This document shows, one piece after another, positions 36,246 to 45,142 of a DNA stretch of 59,015 nt. The position numbers and the translations under genes were made by a program. Under the pieces are notes generated by a model. That model did no database searches. It was not told the DNA's origin and worked only from the letters and a program-made list of their open reading frames with translations. Source of the stretch: Oceanobacillus bengalensis (GTDB taxonomy: Bacteria > Bacillota > Bacilli > Bacillales > Amphibacillaceae); assembly GCF_003628445.1 (NCBI RefSeq), contig NZ_RBZO01000026.1:1-59015 (forward strand), given 5' to 3'. Numbering within the stretch: position 1 is the stretch's first letter; each line of letters opens with the position of its first letter.

Positions 36246-36275
36246 TCGACAAAACTCTACAAGTGACAGGCACCT
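36246..36275 (+). repeat. GTGACAGGCA dispersed element, copy 5
   Basis: CGACAAAA, then CTACAAGTGACAGGCACC. The second CGACA is degraded to CTACA. Same orientation as the other copies. Confidence 0.7.
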
Positions 36276-36341
36276 TGCCTTTGATTGATTTTAACAGTAA
36301 AATGGGAGTTGGAATTATTAGAATATTTAGGAGGTGTATAC

Positions 36342-37055
36342 ATGAAACCATTAATTGGAATAACCTCATCCATGGAAATCAACCAATCACAATACACGAT
36401 AAATAATAATAATGTGAAAGCTATCCTTCAAGCTGGGGGCATGCCTGTAATGCTACCGTACCTGTTGAGCGATGAAGATATCGATCAAATTGCAAATCAT
36501 ATTGATGGTTTATATGCAACAGGAGGATACGATATTGACCCTACATTATTTGGGGAAGAGCCTCATCCGAAACTTGGCACAATTATTCCTAACCGTGATT
36601 TTTTTGAGATTGCTTTAATTAAGAAACTGCTTGAGATGGATAAGCCAATTCTAGGAGTTTGTAGGGGGAGTCAGACGTTAAACATTGCTGTAGGTGGCGA
36701 TATGTATCAGGATATTTATTCCCAAATCGATAAAGAATTGCTCCAGCATGCTCAAAAGGCTCCAAGAGAATATGGGTCCCATTTTGTTACTGTTCAAGAG
36801 GGATCACTGTTACACCAAATAACAGGTGAAGAAAAGTTAAGAGTAAATAGCTATCATCATCAAGCAAATCGGGGTGTATCAAGTGACTTTCAGGTTAGTG
36901 GTGCTGCGAACGATGGTGTAGTTGAGGCGGTTGAAAGTAAAAAGCATCGATTCGCTCTCGGGGTGCAATGGCATCCAGAAGCAATGGTCGTTACAGGTGA
37001 TAAACCGTCCCAGAAGATTTATGAAGCATTTATAATAGCGTGTTTAGAAAAATAA
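36342..37055 (+). CDS. Class I glutamine amidotransferase-like hydrolase (peptidase C26, PuuD-like)
   Basis: A 237-aa cytosolic enzyme of the gamma-glutamyl-gamma-aminobutyrate hydrolase family (PF07722). It starts MKPLIGITSS, as family members do. The nucleophile is Cys107 in ILGVCRGSQTLN, and the His-Glu pair is in LGVQWHPEAM near the C-terminus. Relatives release glutamate from gamma-glutamyl compounds such as gamma-Glu-GABA in putrescine use. No other put/puu genes are near, so the substrate is open. The ATG at 36342 has AGGAGG in front; an earlier ATG at 36285 lies just after a repeat and is unlikely. The next gene begins 34 bp downstream. Confidence 0.85.
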   Translation: MKPLIGITSSMEINQSQYTINNNNVKAILQAGGMPVMLPYLLSDEDIDQIANHIDGLYATGGYDIDPTLFGEEPHPKLGTIIPNRDFFEIALIKKLLEMDKPILGVCRGSQTLNIAVGGDMYQDIYSQIDKELLQHAQKAPREYGSHFVTVQEGSLLHQITGEEKLRVNSYHHQANRGVSSDFQVSGAANDGVVEAVESKKHRFALGVQWHPEAMVVTGDKPSQKIYEAFIIACLEK

Positions 37056-37089
37056 GCGTTCTTAAATAGACAGAATCGAGGTGAAATCT

Positions 37090-38166
37090 ATGCTAACAAA
37101 TGAACTAACACAGCAATTAAACATACAATATCCCATTATACAGGCTCCAATGGCTGGAGGGGTAACAACCTCTGCACTTGTAGCTTCTGTTTCAAATAAT
37201 GGCGGGTTAGGGATGATAGGTGCTGGATACATGCGTCCAGAGGCACTGCGAGAGCAGATCCATGCTATGAAGCAAATAACGGATAAACCATTTGGAGTAA
37301 ATATATTTATACCTAATGAATATACCGTATCTGAGGAAAAGGTTCGTCAAGCGGTACAATTAATAGAGCCAATTGAAAATAAACTAAGGGTACAGGAAAA
37401 CTCTAGGAAATTACCAGATGTTGAGACGGATAAACGAACATACGAGAAACTGTTGAATGTAATTATAGAAGAAAGCATTCCAGTTTGCTCGTTTACTTTT
37501 GGTCTACCGACGAAAGAAGTAATGTCTAGACTGAAACGGAACGGAACAATACTAATCGGAACAGCAACAACGGTGAAAGAAGCAATTGAATGTGAAAAAG
37601 TTGGGATGGATATGGTCGTCGTTCAGGGAAGTGAGGCTGGAGGACATCGAGGTAATTTTCGTCACAAACATGAAGAGAGTTTAGTAGGATTAATGTCGCT
37701 TATTCCTCAAGTGGTAGACAAAATAAGTATACCTGTCATTGCTGCAGGAGGAATAATGGATGGTAGAGGATTAATGGCAGCTATCTGCTTAGGGGCTAAG
37801 GCAGTACAAATGGGTACAGCTTTTCTAACGAGTACGGAAAGTGGTGCGAATCCAGTCCATAAGGATGCAATCTTACATGCAACAGAAGACCAAATTACAC
37901 TAACAGCAGCCTTTTCTGGAAAATGGGCCAGAGGGATTAATAATCAATTTATTAAGGAAATGGATGCTAAAGAAGCTTTATTACCAGATTTCCCCGTGCA
38001 AAATACATTAACACAATCAATCCGTAAAGCTGCATCTAGTGAAGGGAATCAGGAGTATATGTCACTCTGGTCTGGACAAAGTCCGAGACTTGCAAAAAAA
38101 CAACCTGTTTCTGAGCTAATAAATCATATCATTCATGAAGCTGAGGAGCTAAAATTTTTGCTATAA
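37090..38166 (+). CDS. Nitronate monooxygenase / 2-nitropropane dioxygenase-like flavoprotein
   Basis: A 358-aa FMN-dependent TIM-barrel enzyme (PF03060). Marks are YPIIQAPMAGGVTTSALVAS near the N-terminus, GLPTKEVMSRLK near 138, VVQGSEAGGHRG near 180, PVIAAGGIMDGRG near 219 and GAKAVQMGTAFL near 238. Class I nitronate monooxygenases detoxify propionate 3-nitronate; FabK enoyl-ACP reductases share the fold but lack this exact pattern. GAGGTG lies six bases before the ATG at 37090, which is preferred over the GTG three codons earlier. It is likely co-transcribed with the C26 hydrolase and ends at a hairpin. Confidence 0.83.
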   Translation: MLTNELTQQLNIQYPIIQAPMAGGVTTSALVASVSNNGGLGMIGAGYMRPEALREQIHAMKQITDKPFGVNIFIPNEYTVSEEKVRQAVQLIEPIENKLRVQENSRKLPDVETDKRTYEKLLNVIIEESIPVCSFTFGLPTKEVMSRLKRNGTILIGTATTVKEAIECEKVGMDMVVVQGSEAGGHRGNFRHKHEESLVGLMSLIPQVVDKISIPVIAAGGIMDGRGLMAAICLGAKAVQMGTAFLTSTESGANPVHKDAILHATEDQITLTAAFSGKWARGINNQFIKEMDAKEALLPDFPVQNTLTQSIRKAASSEGNQEYMSLWSGQSPRLAKKQPVSELINHIIHEAEELKFLL

Positions 38167-38173
38167 AATGAAA

Positions 38174-38208
38174 AAGGAGTGAATGCATATTCGATTACAT
38201 TCGCTCCT
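38174..38208 (+). terminator. Likely terminator after the nitronate monooxygenase gene
   Basis: AAGGAGTGAATG pairs with CATTCGCTCCTT (one G.T); the tail is only CTATATA, so efficiency is uncertain. Confidence 0.6.
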
Positions 38209-38444
38209 TCTATATAATATGGTTCTTTTTCTATGTATTTGTTGTTATTAATATAAAGTGACCTAATAGTACATCAAAAATTTATCTTGACTTGAGAGGT
38301 CATACCAAGTTATTTATTCTAGCAAGAAAGCTTCAATTTGAACTTGAGGGCACTTTTCAAGATACCTTTTCTGCGTGCAATGTTATATTTTTTTTAATCA
38401 CAGCTTAAACGTAAGAAAAAGCATTAATTGTAATAGAAGCAGTC
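38209..38444. other. Intergenic gap without recognised genes
   Basis: AT-rich, 236 bp between convergent genes. I see no ORF of note, no repeat family member and no clear msrA terminator on the minus strand. Confidence 0.5.
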
Positions 38445-38972
38445 TTATTTGTCATTCCAAGTTGCCTGAATAAATTCATCTCTACCAGATTTTGCTCGGT
38501 CTTCTTCATATTCCTTTTTGCTTTTTTTATAAAAGTCCTGATGATAACCCTCAGCAGGATAGAAGGTAACTGCTGGTAAAATTTCTGTTACGATCGGTTT
38601 AGAAAATATCCCACTACTTGTAACCTTCTGTTTTGAAGCTTGAGCTGCTACCTGTTGTTCTTCATCATGATAAAAGATTGCAGTACGATATTGATCCCCA
38701 CGATCATGAAATTGACCACCATCATCTGTTGGATCGATTTGCTTCCAGTAGAGGTCTAGTATGGTATCATAGGTCATTTTACTCGGGTCATATGTAATTT
38801 CCACTGCCTCATAATGCCCTGTCGTTCCAGTCTTTACTTCTTCATATGTTGGATTTTCAATGTGGCCACCTGTATAGCCGGAAATTACAGCATGCACACC
38901 ATCCCATTGGTCAAATGGTTTAACCATACACCAAAAACATCCTCCAGCAAATGTTGCCTTTTTTTCATTCAT
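38445..38972 (-). CDS. msrA: Peptide methionine sulfoxide reductase A
   Basis: A 175-aa cytosolic repair enzyme that reduces the S form of methionine sulfoxide using thioredoxin. The active site is GGCFWCMVKPFD with Cys12, followed by GYTGGHIENPTYEEV, EITYDPSKMTYDTIL and the DQYRTAIFY segment, all typical of MsrA. Residues YHQDFYKK near the C-terminus complete the pattern. A longer frame reaches 39074 and would overlap the divergent MOSC gene; the ATG at 38972 with GGGGGTG nine bases upstream fits the family length. No msrB is adjacent, unlike in B. subtilis. Confidence 0.95.
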   Translation of the reverse strand: MNEKKATFAGGCFWCMVKPFDQWDGVHAVISGYTGGHIENPTYEEVKTGTTGHYEAVEITYDPSKMTYDTILDLYWKQIDPTDDGGQFHDRGDQYRTAIFYHDEEQQVAAQASKQKVTSSGIFSKPIVTEILPAVTFYPAEGYHQDFYKKSKKEYEEDRAKSGRDEFIQATWNDK

Positions 38973-39061
38973 CGATTCATACACCCCCAAAATTATTTCA
39001 TAAACATCGAATTTCAAGTAGAATAGAAATAATATAACATAAATAGTTTGGAGGGGATACC

Positions 39062-39706
39062 ATGGAAGAACCATATTTACATAAACTATTTATCGAGAAG
39101 GCTGTACCGGACGTTACGGATGAAGTGCTGGAGAGACGTTGGAGGGGTAGAATATACAAAGCGGAAATAGAAGAAAAAGAGTGGTTAAGTCATTCGGGTC
39201 TTGCAGGCGATATAGTGGAAGAAAAAAGACAAAAACGAGAAAAGGCATTGTTTGCCTATCCAATTAAACATTACACGTATTGGCAGGAAGAAAATAATGA
39301 TAATTCCATTGATATGGGAGATGTTGGGGAAAACTTCTCTGTACTTGAAATGGATGAATTTTCCGTTTGTATTGGTGATACCTATAAAATTGGTGATGCG
39401 ATTATCCAGGTTTCTGGGCCGTGTTTCAGGCCTGAAAAGCGTTATTGTGCGGATGCATTTGCCTTAGAAATGCAAAAAAGTGGGCGGACGGGATGGTATT
39501 TTCGTGTAGTAGAAGAAGGATACATACAGTCTAAATCGGACATGGAAATGATCGATAGGCCATTTCCTGCGTTATCAATAGCTGCATGCAACGAAGCAAT
39601 GTACGTAAATAAGGATGATTTGCGTCTTACTTACGACCTTCTCTCATGTGAATTACTTTCAGCTAGTTGGAAAAATACTTTAAGAAAGCGACTCATTCAG
39701 TATTAA
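39062..39706 (+). CDS. MOSC domain protein (YiiM-like)
   Basis: A 214-aa cytosolic protein with a MOSC domain, the beta-barrel shared with the C-terminus of molybdenum cofactor sulfurase. Marks are GLAGDIVEEKRQ near residue 43, FAYPIKHYTYWQEE near 63, the GENFSVLEMDE strand near 94, GPCFRPEKRY with its cysteine near 120, and GWYFRVVEEG near 143. Relatives such as YiiM and YuaD bind molybdenum cofactor and can reduce N-hydroxylated compounds. No moa/moe genes are nearby. GGAGGGG precedes the ATG. It is divergent from msrA with an 89-bp promoter region between. Confidence 0.8.
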   Translation: MEEPYLHKLFIEKAVPDVTDEVLERRWRGRIYKAEIEEKEWLSHSGLAGDIVEEKRQKREKALFAYPIKHYTYWQEENNDNSIDMGDVGENFSVLEMDEFSVCIGDTYKIGDAIIQVSGPCFRPEKRYCADAFALEMQKSGRTGWYFRVVEEGYIQSKSDMEMIDRPFPALSIAACNEAMYVNKDDLRLTYDLLSCELLSASWKNTLRKRLIQY

Positions 39707-39708
39707 CA

Positions 39709-39748
39709 ATTCCCTTGCCAACGCCTGCTTCGATAGCAAGGGGAATAA
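39709..39748 (+). terminator. Hairpin after the MOSC gene
   Basis: ATTCCCTTGC pairs with GCAAGGGGAAT (one bulge); no T-run follows, so function as a terminator is uncertain. Confidence 0.45.
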
Positions 39749-39781
39749 TGTACAACTATAGGCGTACTTGGATAGAATCAA

Positions 39782-40216
39782 CTACTCGTCTCCAAGCCAT
39801 TTTACATTTACTTTATTCCTACTACTTGTATCTGAAATTAGTCGGTGCAGCTGAATAAATACGAGACCATTTTTGCAAGTGGCATTGATTTTATCTGCGC
39901 GAACAGGGAAAGGTAGCTTTATTTGTCGGTCAAAAACACCTTGAAGAATTTCTTCTTGTATTGCAATACCTGAGGCATGCTCTAAATCTATCGTGCCTCT
40001 TAGTTCAAGGGTGGCGTAATCGATGAAGATATTCAATTGAGATAGGTCACTCATTCCTGGCATGCTAACGATACACATTATCTCATGGTCGGTTTGATAC
40101 ATGTTGATTTGGGGAATATTAGGTTTAATCATGCCTTCAAATTCATTCCAAAAGTTTTCACCAAAGAATTGGTCCATATTCTTTTTCCAGTCATTCATTT
40201 GTTGGAATGGATCCAT
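39782..40216 (-). CDS. Hsp20/alpha-crystallin family protein, GerT-like
   Basis: A 144-aa small heat-shock-like protein. The alpha-crystallin domain spans about residues 32-128 with weakly conserved strands (IMCIVSMPGMSDLSQLNIFI, LELRGTID, RQIKLPFPV, ATCKNGLVFIQL). The short N-terminal arm WKKNMDQFFGENFW is like that of GerT and CotP, spore-coat Hsp20 proteins of Bacillus. The ATG follows GAGGTG. A sigma-K-type promoter candidate at 40245-40273 supports mother-cell expression late in sporulation. The general chaperone motif A-x-x-x-n-G-v-L is only partly present (CKNGLVFI), so a structural coat role is as likely as chaperoning. Confidence 0.75.
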   Translation of the reverse strand: MDPFQQMNDWKKNMDQFFGENFWNEFEGMIKPNIPQINMYQTDHEIMCIVSMPGMSDLSQLNIFIDYATLELRGTIDLEHASGIAIQEEILQGVFDRQIKLPFPVRADKINATCKNGLVFIQLHRLISDTSSRNKVNVKWLGDE

Positions 40217-40244
40217 GCTTTCACCTCATTATCTTTTGCTCCAA

Positions 40245-40273
40245 TAGCTTATGCCTAAGATATAGGGAAAGTG
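40245..40273 (-). promoter_or_regulatory. Candidate sigma-K promoter of the Hsp20/GerT-like gene
   Basis: On the minus strand CACT (40273-40270), 16 bases, CATAAGCTA (40253-40245). The -10 matches the sigma-K pattern CATANNNTA fully; the -35 matches mACm except its last base. Confidence 0.55.
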
Positions 40274-40331
40274 CCTAACTTTCGGGTAATAATTATTAAA
40301 AAGTTTGATAAGTAATAAAGGAGGGGGAATA

Positions 40332-40949
40332 GTGGAAACACTGCTTAGTAATGCATTAATAATGGTTGCAATCATTTTTGTTGTTAATGTAGTGTATGTA
40401 TCCTTAATGACAATTCGTTTAATTTTTACATTAAAGGGTCGTAAATATATCGCAGCCTCTGTTGGGGTATTTGAAATTGTTGTCTATATCGTAGGTCTAG
40501 GACTTGTGTTAGATAATTTAAATGAAATTCAAAATATTATTGCCTACGCACTTGGTTATGGACTAGGGCTTATTGTAGGTTCGATTATCGAGGAAAAGCT
40601 TGCACTTGGTTACATAACGGTAAATGTAGTTTCAACAAATCCAGACTTGAAATTCACGAAGCAAATTCGAGAAAAGGGATATGGTGTAACAAGCTGGTCG
40701 TCTTACGGTATGGATGGTGACCGCCTATCAATGGAAATTCTAACACCACGAAAATATGAATTAAGATTATATCAAACGATTCAAGAAATTGATCCAAAAG
40801 CATTTATCATTTCCTATGAACCTAAACGAATTCATGGTGGATTCTGGGTAAAACAAGTCCGAAAAGGGAAGTTATTAAATCCAAAGAAACAGGGTGAAAC
40901 AAGAGAGAGTACGTTAGTAGAAAAGGATAAAGCTGATAATCAGCAATGA
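40332..40949 (+). CDS. DUF2179/DUF5698 membrane protein (YebE)
   Basis: A 205-aa protein with three to four N-terminal membrane helices (to about residue 85), then a soluble domain ([20 protein letters not shown] to [20 protein letters not shown]) of the DUF2179-like type. This is the YebE/UPF0316 family, found beside the purine block in B. subtilis as well. Its function is unknown. The frame is open from a TTG at 40305, but the GTG at 40332 follows AAAGGAGG at seven bases and starts the first helix properly. A strong hairpin terminator follows, isolating it from the pur operon. Confidence 0.8.
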   Translation: METLLSNALIMVAIIFVVNVVYVSLMTIRLIFTLKGRKYIAASVGVFEIVVYIVGLGLVLDNLNEIQNIIAYALGYGLGLIVGSIIEEKLALGYITVNVVSTNPDLKFTKQIREKGYGVTSWSSYGMDGDRLSMEILTPRKYELRLYQTIQEIDPKAFIISYEPKRIHGGFWVKQVRKGKLLNPKKQGETRESTLVEKDKADNQQ

Positions 40950-40953
40950 GTAA

Positions 40954-40985
40954 TGAGCAGGTCTGTCGTAGACCTGCTCATGTTG
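40954..40985 (+). terminator. Hairpin terminator after yebE
   Basis: TGAGCAGGTCT (40954-40964) and AGACCTGCTCA (40970-40980) pair perfectly with a 5-nt loop; the tail is TGTTG, a weak U-tract. Confidence 0.7.
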
Positions 40986-41109
40986 TATATATAGACACCA
41001 TCAATAGAATATTCAATTCAAGGTGGTACTGTCTAAAAAATAATAGTTTACTTATATTGTTCAAATATACATTAATTATGGGTGGGAAGGTGTTATTTCT
41101 CTATAAATC

Positions 41110-41144
41110 CGTACGATAATAAAAAAATAAATTAAATCGTACGA
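41110..41144. promoter_or_regulatory. Candidate PurR operator (paired inverted boxes)
   Basis: CGTACGAT (41110-41117) and ATCGTACG (41137-41144) are perfect inverted copies, 19 bases apart, just upstream of the pur promoter. In B. subtilis PurR binds two inverted CCGAACAAT-like PurBoxes about 16-17 bases apart. Here CCGTACGAT matches 7 of 9. It is therefore a plausible but divergent PurBox pair. Confidence 0.5.
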
Positions 41145-41151
41145 TATTCAT

Positions 41152-41180
41152 TTGATTTTTCAAAAATGATTTGTTATGAT
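41152..41180 (+). promoter_or_regulatory. Sigma-A promoter of the pur operon
   Basis: TTGATT (41152-41157), 17 bp, TATGAT (41175-41180), about 50 bp before the riboswitch. Confidence 0.65.
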
Positions 41181-41232
41181 TAACGTGTAATTAAAAGATA
41201 CGGTTGATAACTTACAATTAAATAGTAAAGTA

Positions 41233-41299
41233 CCTCATATATCTCCGAGAATAAGGCTTGGAAGTCTCTACCCAGCACCGTAAATGCTGGACTATGGGG
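41233..41299 (+). ncRNA. Guanine-class purine riboswitch upstream of purE
   Basis: P1 is CCTCATA (41233-41239) with TATGGGG (41293-41299). The core reads GTCTCTACC, CACCGTAAATG and CTGGACTATG. The J3/1 base is C, giving guanine/hypoxanthine specificity. P3 arms CCAGCA/TGCTGG are perfect. Confidence 0.94.
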
Positions 41300-41364
41300 G
41301 AAGATGGATCATTGTCTTTATACAATGGTTTCTTTACATATGCTTAGCGGACATTCTTGAGCAT

Positions 41365-41416
41365 AAAAGTCTATTCATCTTTCCTCATACGGAGGAAGAA
41401 GAATAGACTTTTATTT
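41365..41416 (+). terminator. Riboswitch-controlled terminator of the pur operon
   Basis: AAAAGTCTATTC (41365-41376) pairs with GAATAGACTTTT (41401-41412), with an inner CTTTCCTC/GAGGAAGA stem, then T-rich sequence. It is the likely expression platform of the aptamer. Confidence 0.8.
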
Positions 41417-41430
41417 GTATTAAGTGTGTT

Positions 41431-41490
41431 TATCCCAAGAAGAAAGTGGATATCCGTAGAAAAGGCCATCTATCCAGAAAAAGGTGTAAG
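41431..41490 (+). repeat. Three decayed 20-bp repeats in the purE leader
   Basis: TATCCC, TATCCG and TATCCA begin at 41431, 41451 and 41471, exactly 20 bp apart, each followed by an AGAA-type purine-rich stretch. This matches the consensus and period of the arrays at 26003 and 58601. Confidence 0.55.
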
Positions 41491-41521
41491 CCCATAAAAT
41501 GTATATAGAAAGAGGGATTCC

Positions 41522-42013
41522 ATGGCACAAGTTGGAGTAATCATGGGAAGTATATCGGATTGGGAGACAATGCAGCATACATGTAATGTGCTTGAAGCAT
41601 TAGATATCACCTATGAAAAAGAAGTGATTTCCGCACATCGCACGCCTGATGAGATGTTTACTTACGCGAAAACAGCTCGGGAACGTGGGTTAAAAGTTAT
41701 TATTGCCGGTGCTGGTGGAGCTGCTCATCTACCTGGCATGGTTGCATCGCAGACAACACTACCTGTTATTGGTGTCCCTGTAGAAAGCAAGGCATTAAAT
41801 GGTTTAGATTCACTTCTTTCCATCGTGCAAATGCCTGGTGGTGTACCAACGGCAACCGTAGCAATTGGGAAGGCTGGAGCAACGAATGCTGGAATCTTGG
41901 CAACCCAAATAATTGCTACATTTGATGAAAAAGCAGTTCGTAACCTAGAAAACTATCAGAAAGAAATGAAGAGAAAAGTAACTGAAATGAGGGAAGAACT
42001 TGCAGAAAAATAA
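41522..42013 (+). CDS. purE: N5-carboxyaminoimidazole ribonucleotide mutase
   Basis: A 163-aa class I PurE that moves the carboxylate of N5-CAIR to C4, giving CAIR in IMP synthesis. The family opening [32 protein letters not shown] with the catalytic-type His, the [15 protein letters not shown] loop and [19 protein letters not shown] are all present. AGAGGG precedes the ATG. It is the first of twelve pur genes in the same order as B. subtilis and shares 14 bp with purK, the enzyme making its substrate. Confidence 0.97.
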   Translation: MAQVGVIMGSISDWETMQHTCNVLEALDITYEKEVISAHRTPDEMFTYAKTARERGLKVIIAGAGGAAHLPGMVASQTTLPVIGVPVESKALNGLDSLLSIVQMPGGVPTATVAIGKAGATNAGILATQIIATFDEKAVRNLENYQKEMKRKVTEMREELAEK

Positions 42014-43130
42014 CGTAATCCTTCCAACTCAAACAATTGGAATTATAGGAGGAGGACAATTAGGTCGAATGATGGCAATCGCTGCACGATACATGGGATA
42101 TAAAATCGCAGTGCTTGATCCGACTTCGAACTGTCCAACCGCACAAGTTGCAGATATACAAATAACAGCAGCTTATGATGATATGGATGCCATAAAGAAA
42201 CTTACTGCAATTAGTGATGTTATTACATATGAATTTGAAAATGTTGATTTAGAAGCAGCAACATACATTGAACAACAAGGTAAATTACCACAAGGTGCCT
42301 ATGCGCTTGAAATCACGCAAAATCGCGAAAAAGAAAAACGATTGATGAAGGAATTAAATCTATCTATCCCAGCTTTTGCAATCGTTACAAATAAACAGGA
42401 AAGTGAGCAGGCCCTAGAAAAGATAGGTTATCCGTCTGTCATTAAAACTTGCCGTGGTGGCTATGATGGGAAAGGTCAATTGAAATTACATCGGGCAGCA
42501 GATATCGAAGCGGCAACGGATTTTGCTGAATTACATAAGCATTGCATCATTGAAGAATGGATTCCGTTTGATAAGGAAATATCGGTCATTTTTACAAGAA
42601 CAGCGAAGGGAGAGATTTCCTTCTTTCCGATTGCTGAGAATGAACACAGGGATCACATTCTCTATCAAACGACTGCACCTGCACGCATAACGGCAGAAAT
42701 TCAAATTAAAGCGTATGAAGCAGCTCGTATTCTCGCAGAAAAGATGAAAATCGTTGGTACATTTGCAATTGAAATGTTTGTAAATGGGGAAGATATCTAT
42801 CTGAATGAAATGGCTCCAAGACCGCATAATTCTGGCCATTACACCATTGAAGCTTGTAATATCTCGCAATTTGGCCAACATATTCGTGCAATTTGTGGCT
42901 TGCCTTTAATGCAGGCAAAGCAACTGAAACCAGCAATCATGCTGAATATTTTAGGTGAGGATATCGAGCGTATCTCAGGTGTAATGACTCACAGTAATGA
43001 TGGGTTTATTCATCTGTATGGAAAAGAAGAGGCCAAAGCAAAACGAAAAATGGGACATATTACATTTATAGGAAATACATTTGAAGAAATAACAATGCAT
43101 GTCCATACATTCGAGGAGGCAGTCCAATGA
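42000..43130 (+). CDS. purK: N5-carboxyaminoimidazole ribonucleotide synthase
   Basis: A 376-aa ATP-grasp enzyme that joins AIR, bicarbonate and ATP to form N5-CAIR. The N-terminal dinucleotide-like fold begins [18 protein letters not shown], and the ATP-grasp core has [17 protein letters not shown] near residue 145 and [18 protein letters not shown] near 270. The start is a TTG at 42000, inside the purE 3' end, with GAGG upstream; a rare start plus overlap suggests coupled, limited translation. It ends in ATGA with purB. Confidence 0.97.
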   Translation: MQKNNVILPTQTIGIIGGGQLGRMMAIAARYMGYKIAVLDPTSNCPTAQVADIQITAAYDDMDAIKKLTAISDVITYEFENVDLEAATYIEQQGKLPQGAYALEITQNREKEKRLMKELNLSIPAFAIVTNKQESEQALEKIGYPSVIKTCRGGYDGKGQLKLHRAADIEAATDFAELHKHCIIEEWIPFDKEISVIFTRTAKGEISFFPIAENEHRDHILYQTTAPARITAEIQIKAYEAARILAEKMKIVGTFAIEMFVNGEDIYLNEMAPRPHNSGHYTIEACNISQFGQHIRAICGLPLMQAKQLKPAIMLNILGEDIERISGVMTHSNDGFIHLYGKEEAKAKRKMGHITFIGNTFEEITMHVHTFEEAVQ

Positions 43131-44431
43131 TTGAACGTTATACAAGAGAAGAAATGGGTACGATTTGGACAGAAGAAAATAAATTCAAAGCATGGCTTGA
43201 GGTCGAAATTTTGGCATGCGAGGCATGGAGTGAACTTGGCGTTATTCCTAAAGAAGATGTAGAGAAGCTGAGAAAAAATGCCTCCTTTAATATTGAGAGA
43301 ATTTATGAAATTGAACAAGAAACACGTCATGATGTTGTTGCCTTTACACGTGCAGTTTCCGAAACACTTGGAGAAGAAAGGAAATGGGTGCACTATGGCT
43401 TAACGTCAACGGATGTCGTTGATACGGCACTTTCCTATTTATTAAAACAAGCAAATGACATTATTCGTAAAGACCTAAATACTTTCGTTGAGATTTTAAA
43501 AAATAAAGCAATCGAACATAAACATACGGTCATGATGGGACGTACACATGGTGTGCATGCAGAGCCAACTACTTTTGGATTGAAACTTGCCCTTTGGTAT
43601 GAAGAAATGAAACGAAATGTAGAACGCTTTGAGCAGGCTTGCAAAAATATTGAATTTGGAAAACTATCTGGTGCAGTTGGAACTTACGCAAATATCGACC
43701 CACTTATAGAAAAATACGTTTGCGAAAAGCTTGGCCTAAGTCCTGCGCCAGTATCAACGCAAACCTTGCAACGTGATCGTCATGCAGCATATATGTCAAC
43801 ACTTGCATTAATTGCAACATCCATTGAAAAGTTCGCAACTGAAATCCGTGGACTGCAAAAAACAGAAACACGTGAAGTGGAGGAACGTTTTGCGAAAGGA
43901 CAAAAAGGCTCTTCTGCCATGCCGCATAAACGTAACCCAATTGGTTCTGAAAATATGACTGGAATGGCACGTGTAATTCGTGGTTACATGATGACTGCTT
44001 ATGAAAATGTCTCTCTATGGCATGAGCGAGATATCTCCCATTCATCTGCTGAACGCGTTATTTTACCAGATGCAACAATCGCGCTTAATTATATGTTAAA
44101 TCGCTTCGGGAATATCGTGAAAAACCTTACCGTTTTCCCTGAGAATATGAAACGAAACATTGACAGGACGCATGGTGTTATTTTCTCGCAACGTGTACTA
44201 CTTAAATTGATCGATAAAGGAATGGCGCGTGAAGCAGCATATGACATCGTACAGCCGAAAGCGATGCAAGCATGGGAGACAGAAACGGCCTTTAAACAAC
44301 TGGTTGAACAGGATGAAAAGATTCTTGCAACCCTTAAACAAGCGGAAATCGATGATTGTTTTGACTACACCTATCATTTGAAAAATGTTGATTATATTTT
44401 TGACAGAATCGGACTAACGGAAGGGGAATAA
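43127..44431 (+). CDS. purB: Adenylosuccinate lyase
   Basis: A 434-aa enzyme of the fumarase/aspartase superfamily. It removes fumarate from SAICAR in IMP synthesis and from adenylosuccinate in AMP synthesis. Marks are [42 protein letters not shown] with the general acid-base His, and the signature [19 protein letters not shown] near residue 262. The start overlaps the purK stop by 4 bp. GAGGAGG lies upstream. Confidence 0.98.
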   Translation: MIERYTREEMGTIWTEENKFKAWLEVEILACEAWSELGVIPKEDVEKLRKNASFNIERIYEIEQETRHDVVAFTRAVSETLGEERKWVHYGLTSTDVVDTALSYLLKQANDIIRKDLNTFVEILKNKAIEHKHTVMMGRTHGVHAEPTTFGLKLALWYEEMKRNVERFEQACKNIEFGKLSGAVGTYANIDPLIEKYVCEKLGLSPAPVSTQTLQRDRHAAYMSTLALIATSIEKFATEIRGLQKTETREVEERFAKGQKGSSAMPHKRNPIGSENMTGMARVIRGYMMTAYENVSLWHERDISHSSAERVILPDATIALNYMLNRFGNIVKNLTVFPENMKRNIDRTHGVIFSQRVLLKLIDKGMAREAAYDIVQPKAMQAWETETAFKQLVEQDEKILATLKQAEIDDCFDYTYHLKNVDYIFDRIGLTEGE

Positions 44432-44434
44432 CAC

Positions 44435-45142
44435 GTGAAAGCGGAACTTTTGTATGAAGGAAAGGCAAAGAAAGTGTATCAGACAGAGATTCCAGGAAGA
44501 TTGGTTCTATCCTATAAAAATGATGCAACAGCATTTAATGGTGTGAAAAAGAAAACCTTTGCTGGAAAAGGTAGATTAAATAACGAAATATCTTCTCGCA
44601 TTTTCGAGTTCCTTCATGACAAAGGGATTGAAACACATTTTATTGAAAAGCTGAACGAAACTGAACAGCTAGTATACCAAACGGAAATCATCCCGATCGA
44701 AGTAGTAGTGAGAAACCTCGCTACAGGAAGTATTACCAAACGTTTAGGTATGGAGGAAAAGACCATTTTTTATCCGCCAATCGTAGAATTTTTCTATAAA
44801 AATGATGAACTTGGTGATCCGTTAATCAATGATGAACACGCACTCTTTCTCACGAATGTAACCCCTATTGAGTTACAGGAAATGAAAGGGAAGGCATTAA
44901 AAATCAATCAAATATTAAGTGAACTTTTTCAGAGATTAGATATTACATTAGTAGATTTCAAATTAGAGTTTGGAAGAATGATAGATGGGACTATCATTCT
45001 TGCAGATGAAATTTCACCAGATACTTGTCGCCTTTGGGATAAAAAAACAGAAGGAAAATTAGATAAAGATGTGTTCCGTCAAGGGATAGGCGATTTAATT
45101 GAAGTTTATGAAGAAATATTAGATCGATTGGAGCGGGTATGA
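44435..45142 (+). CDS. purC: SAICAR synthetase
   Basis: A 235-aa enzyme joining CAIR and aspartate with ATP to form SAICAR. Family marks are LLYEGKAKKVYQT at the N-terminus, NDATAFNGVKK, IPIEVVVRNLATGS near residue 87 and the C-terminal LADEISPDTCRLWD near 188. The start is GTG at 44435, three bases after the purB stop; AGGGG lies before it. It ends in ATGA with purS. Length is normal. Confidence 0.97.
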   Translation: MKAELLYEGKAKKVYQTEIPGRLVLSYKNDATAFNGVKKKTFAGKGRLNNEISSRIFEFLHDKGIETHFIEKLNETEQLVYQTEIIPIEVVVRNLATGSITKRLGMEEKTIFYPPIVEFFYKNDELGDPLINDEHALFLTNVTPIELQEMKGKALKINQILSELFQRLDITLVDFKLEFGRMIDGTIILADEISPDTCRLWDKKTEGKLDKDVFRQGIGDLIEVYEEILDRLERV

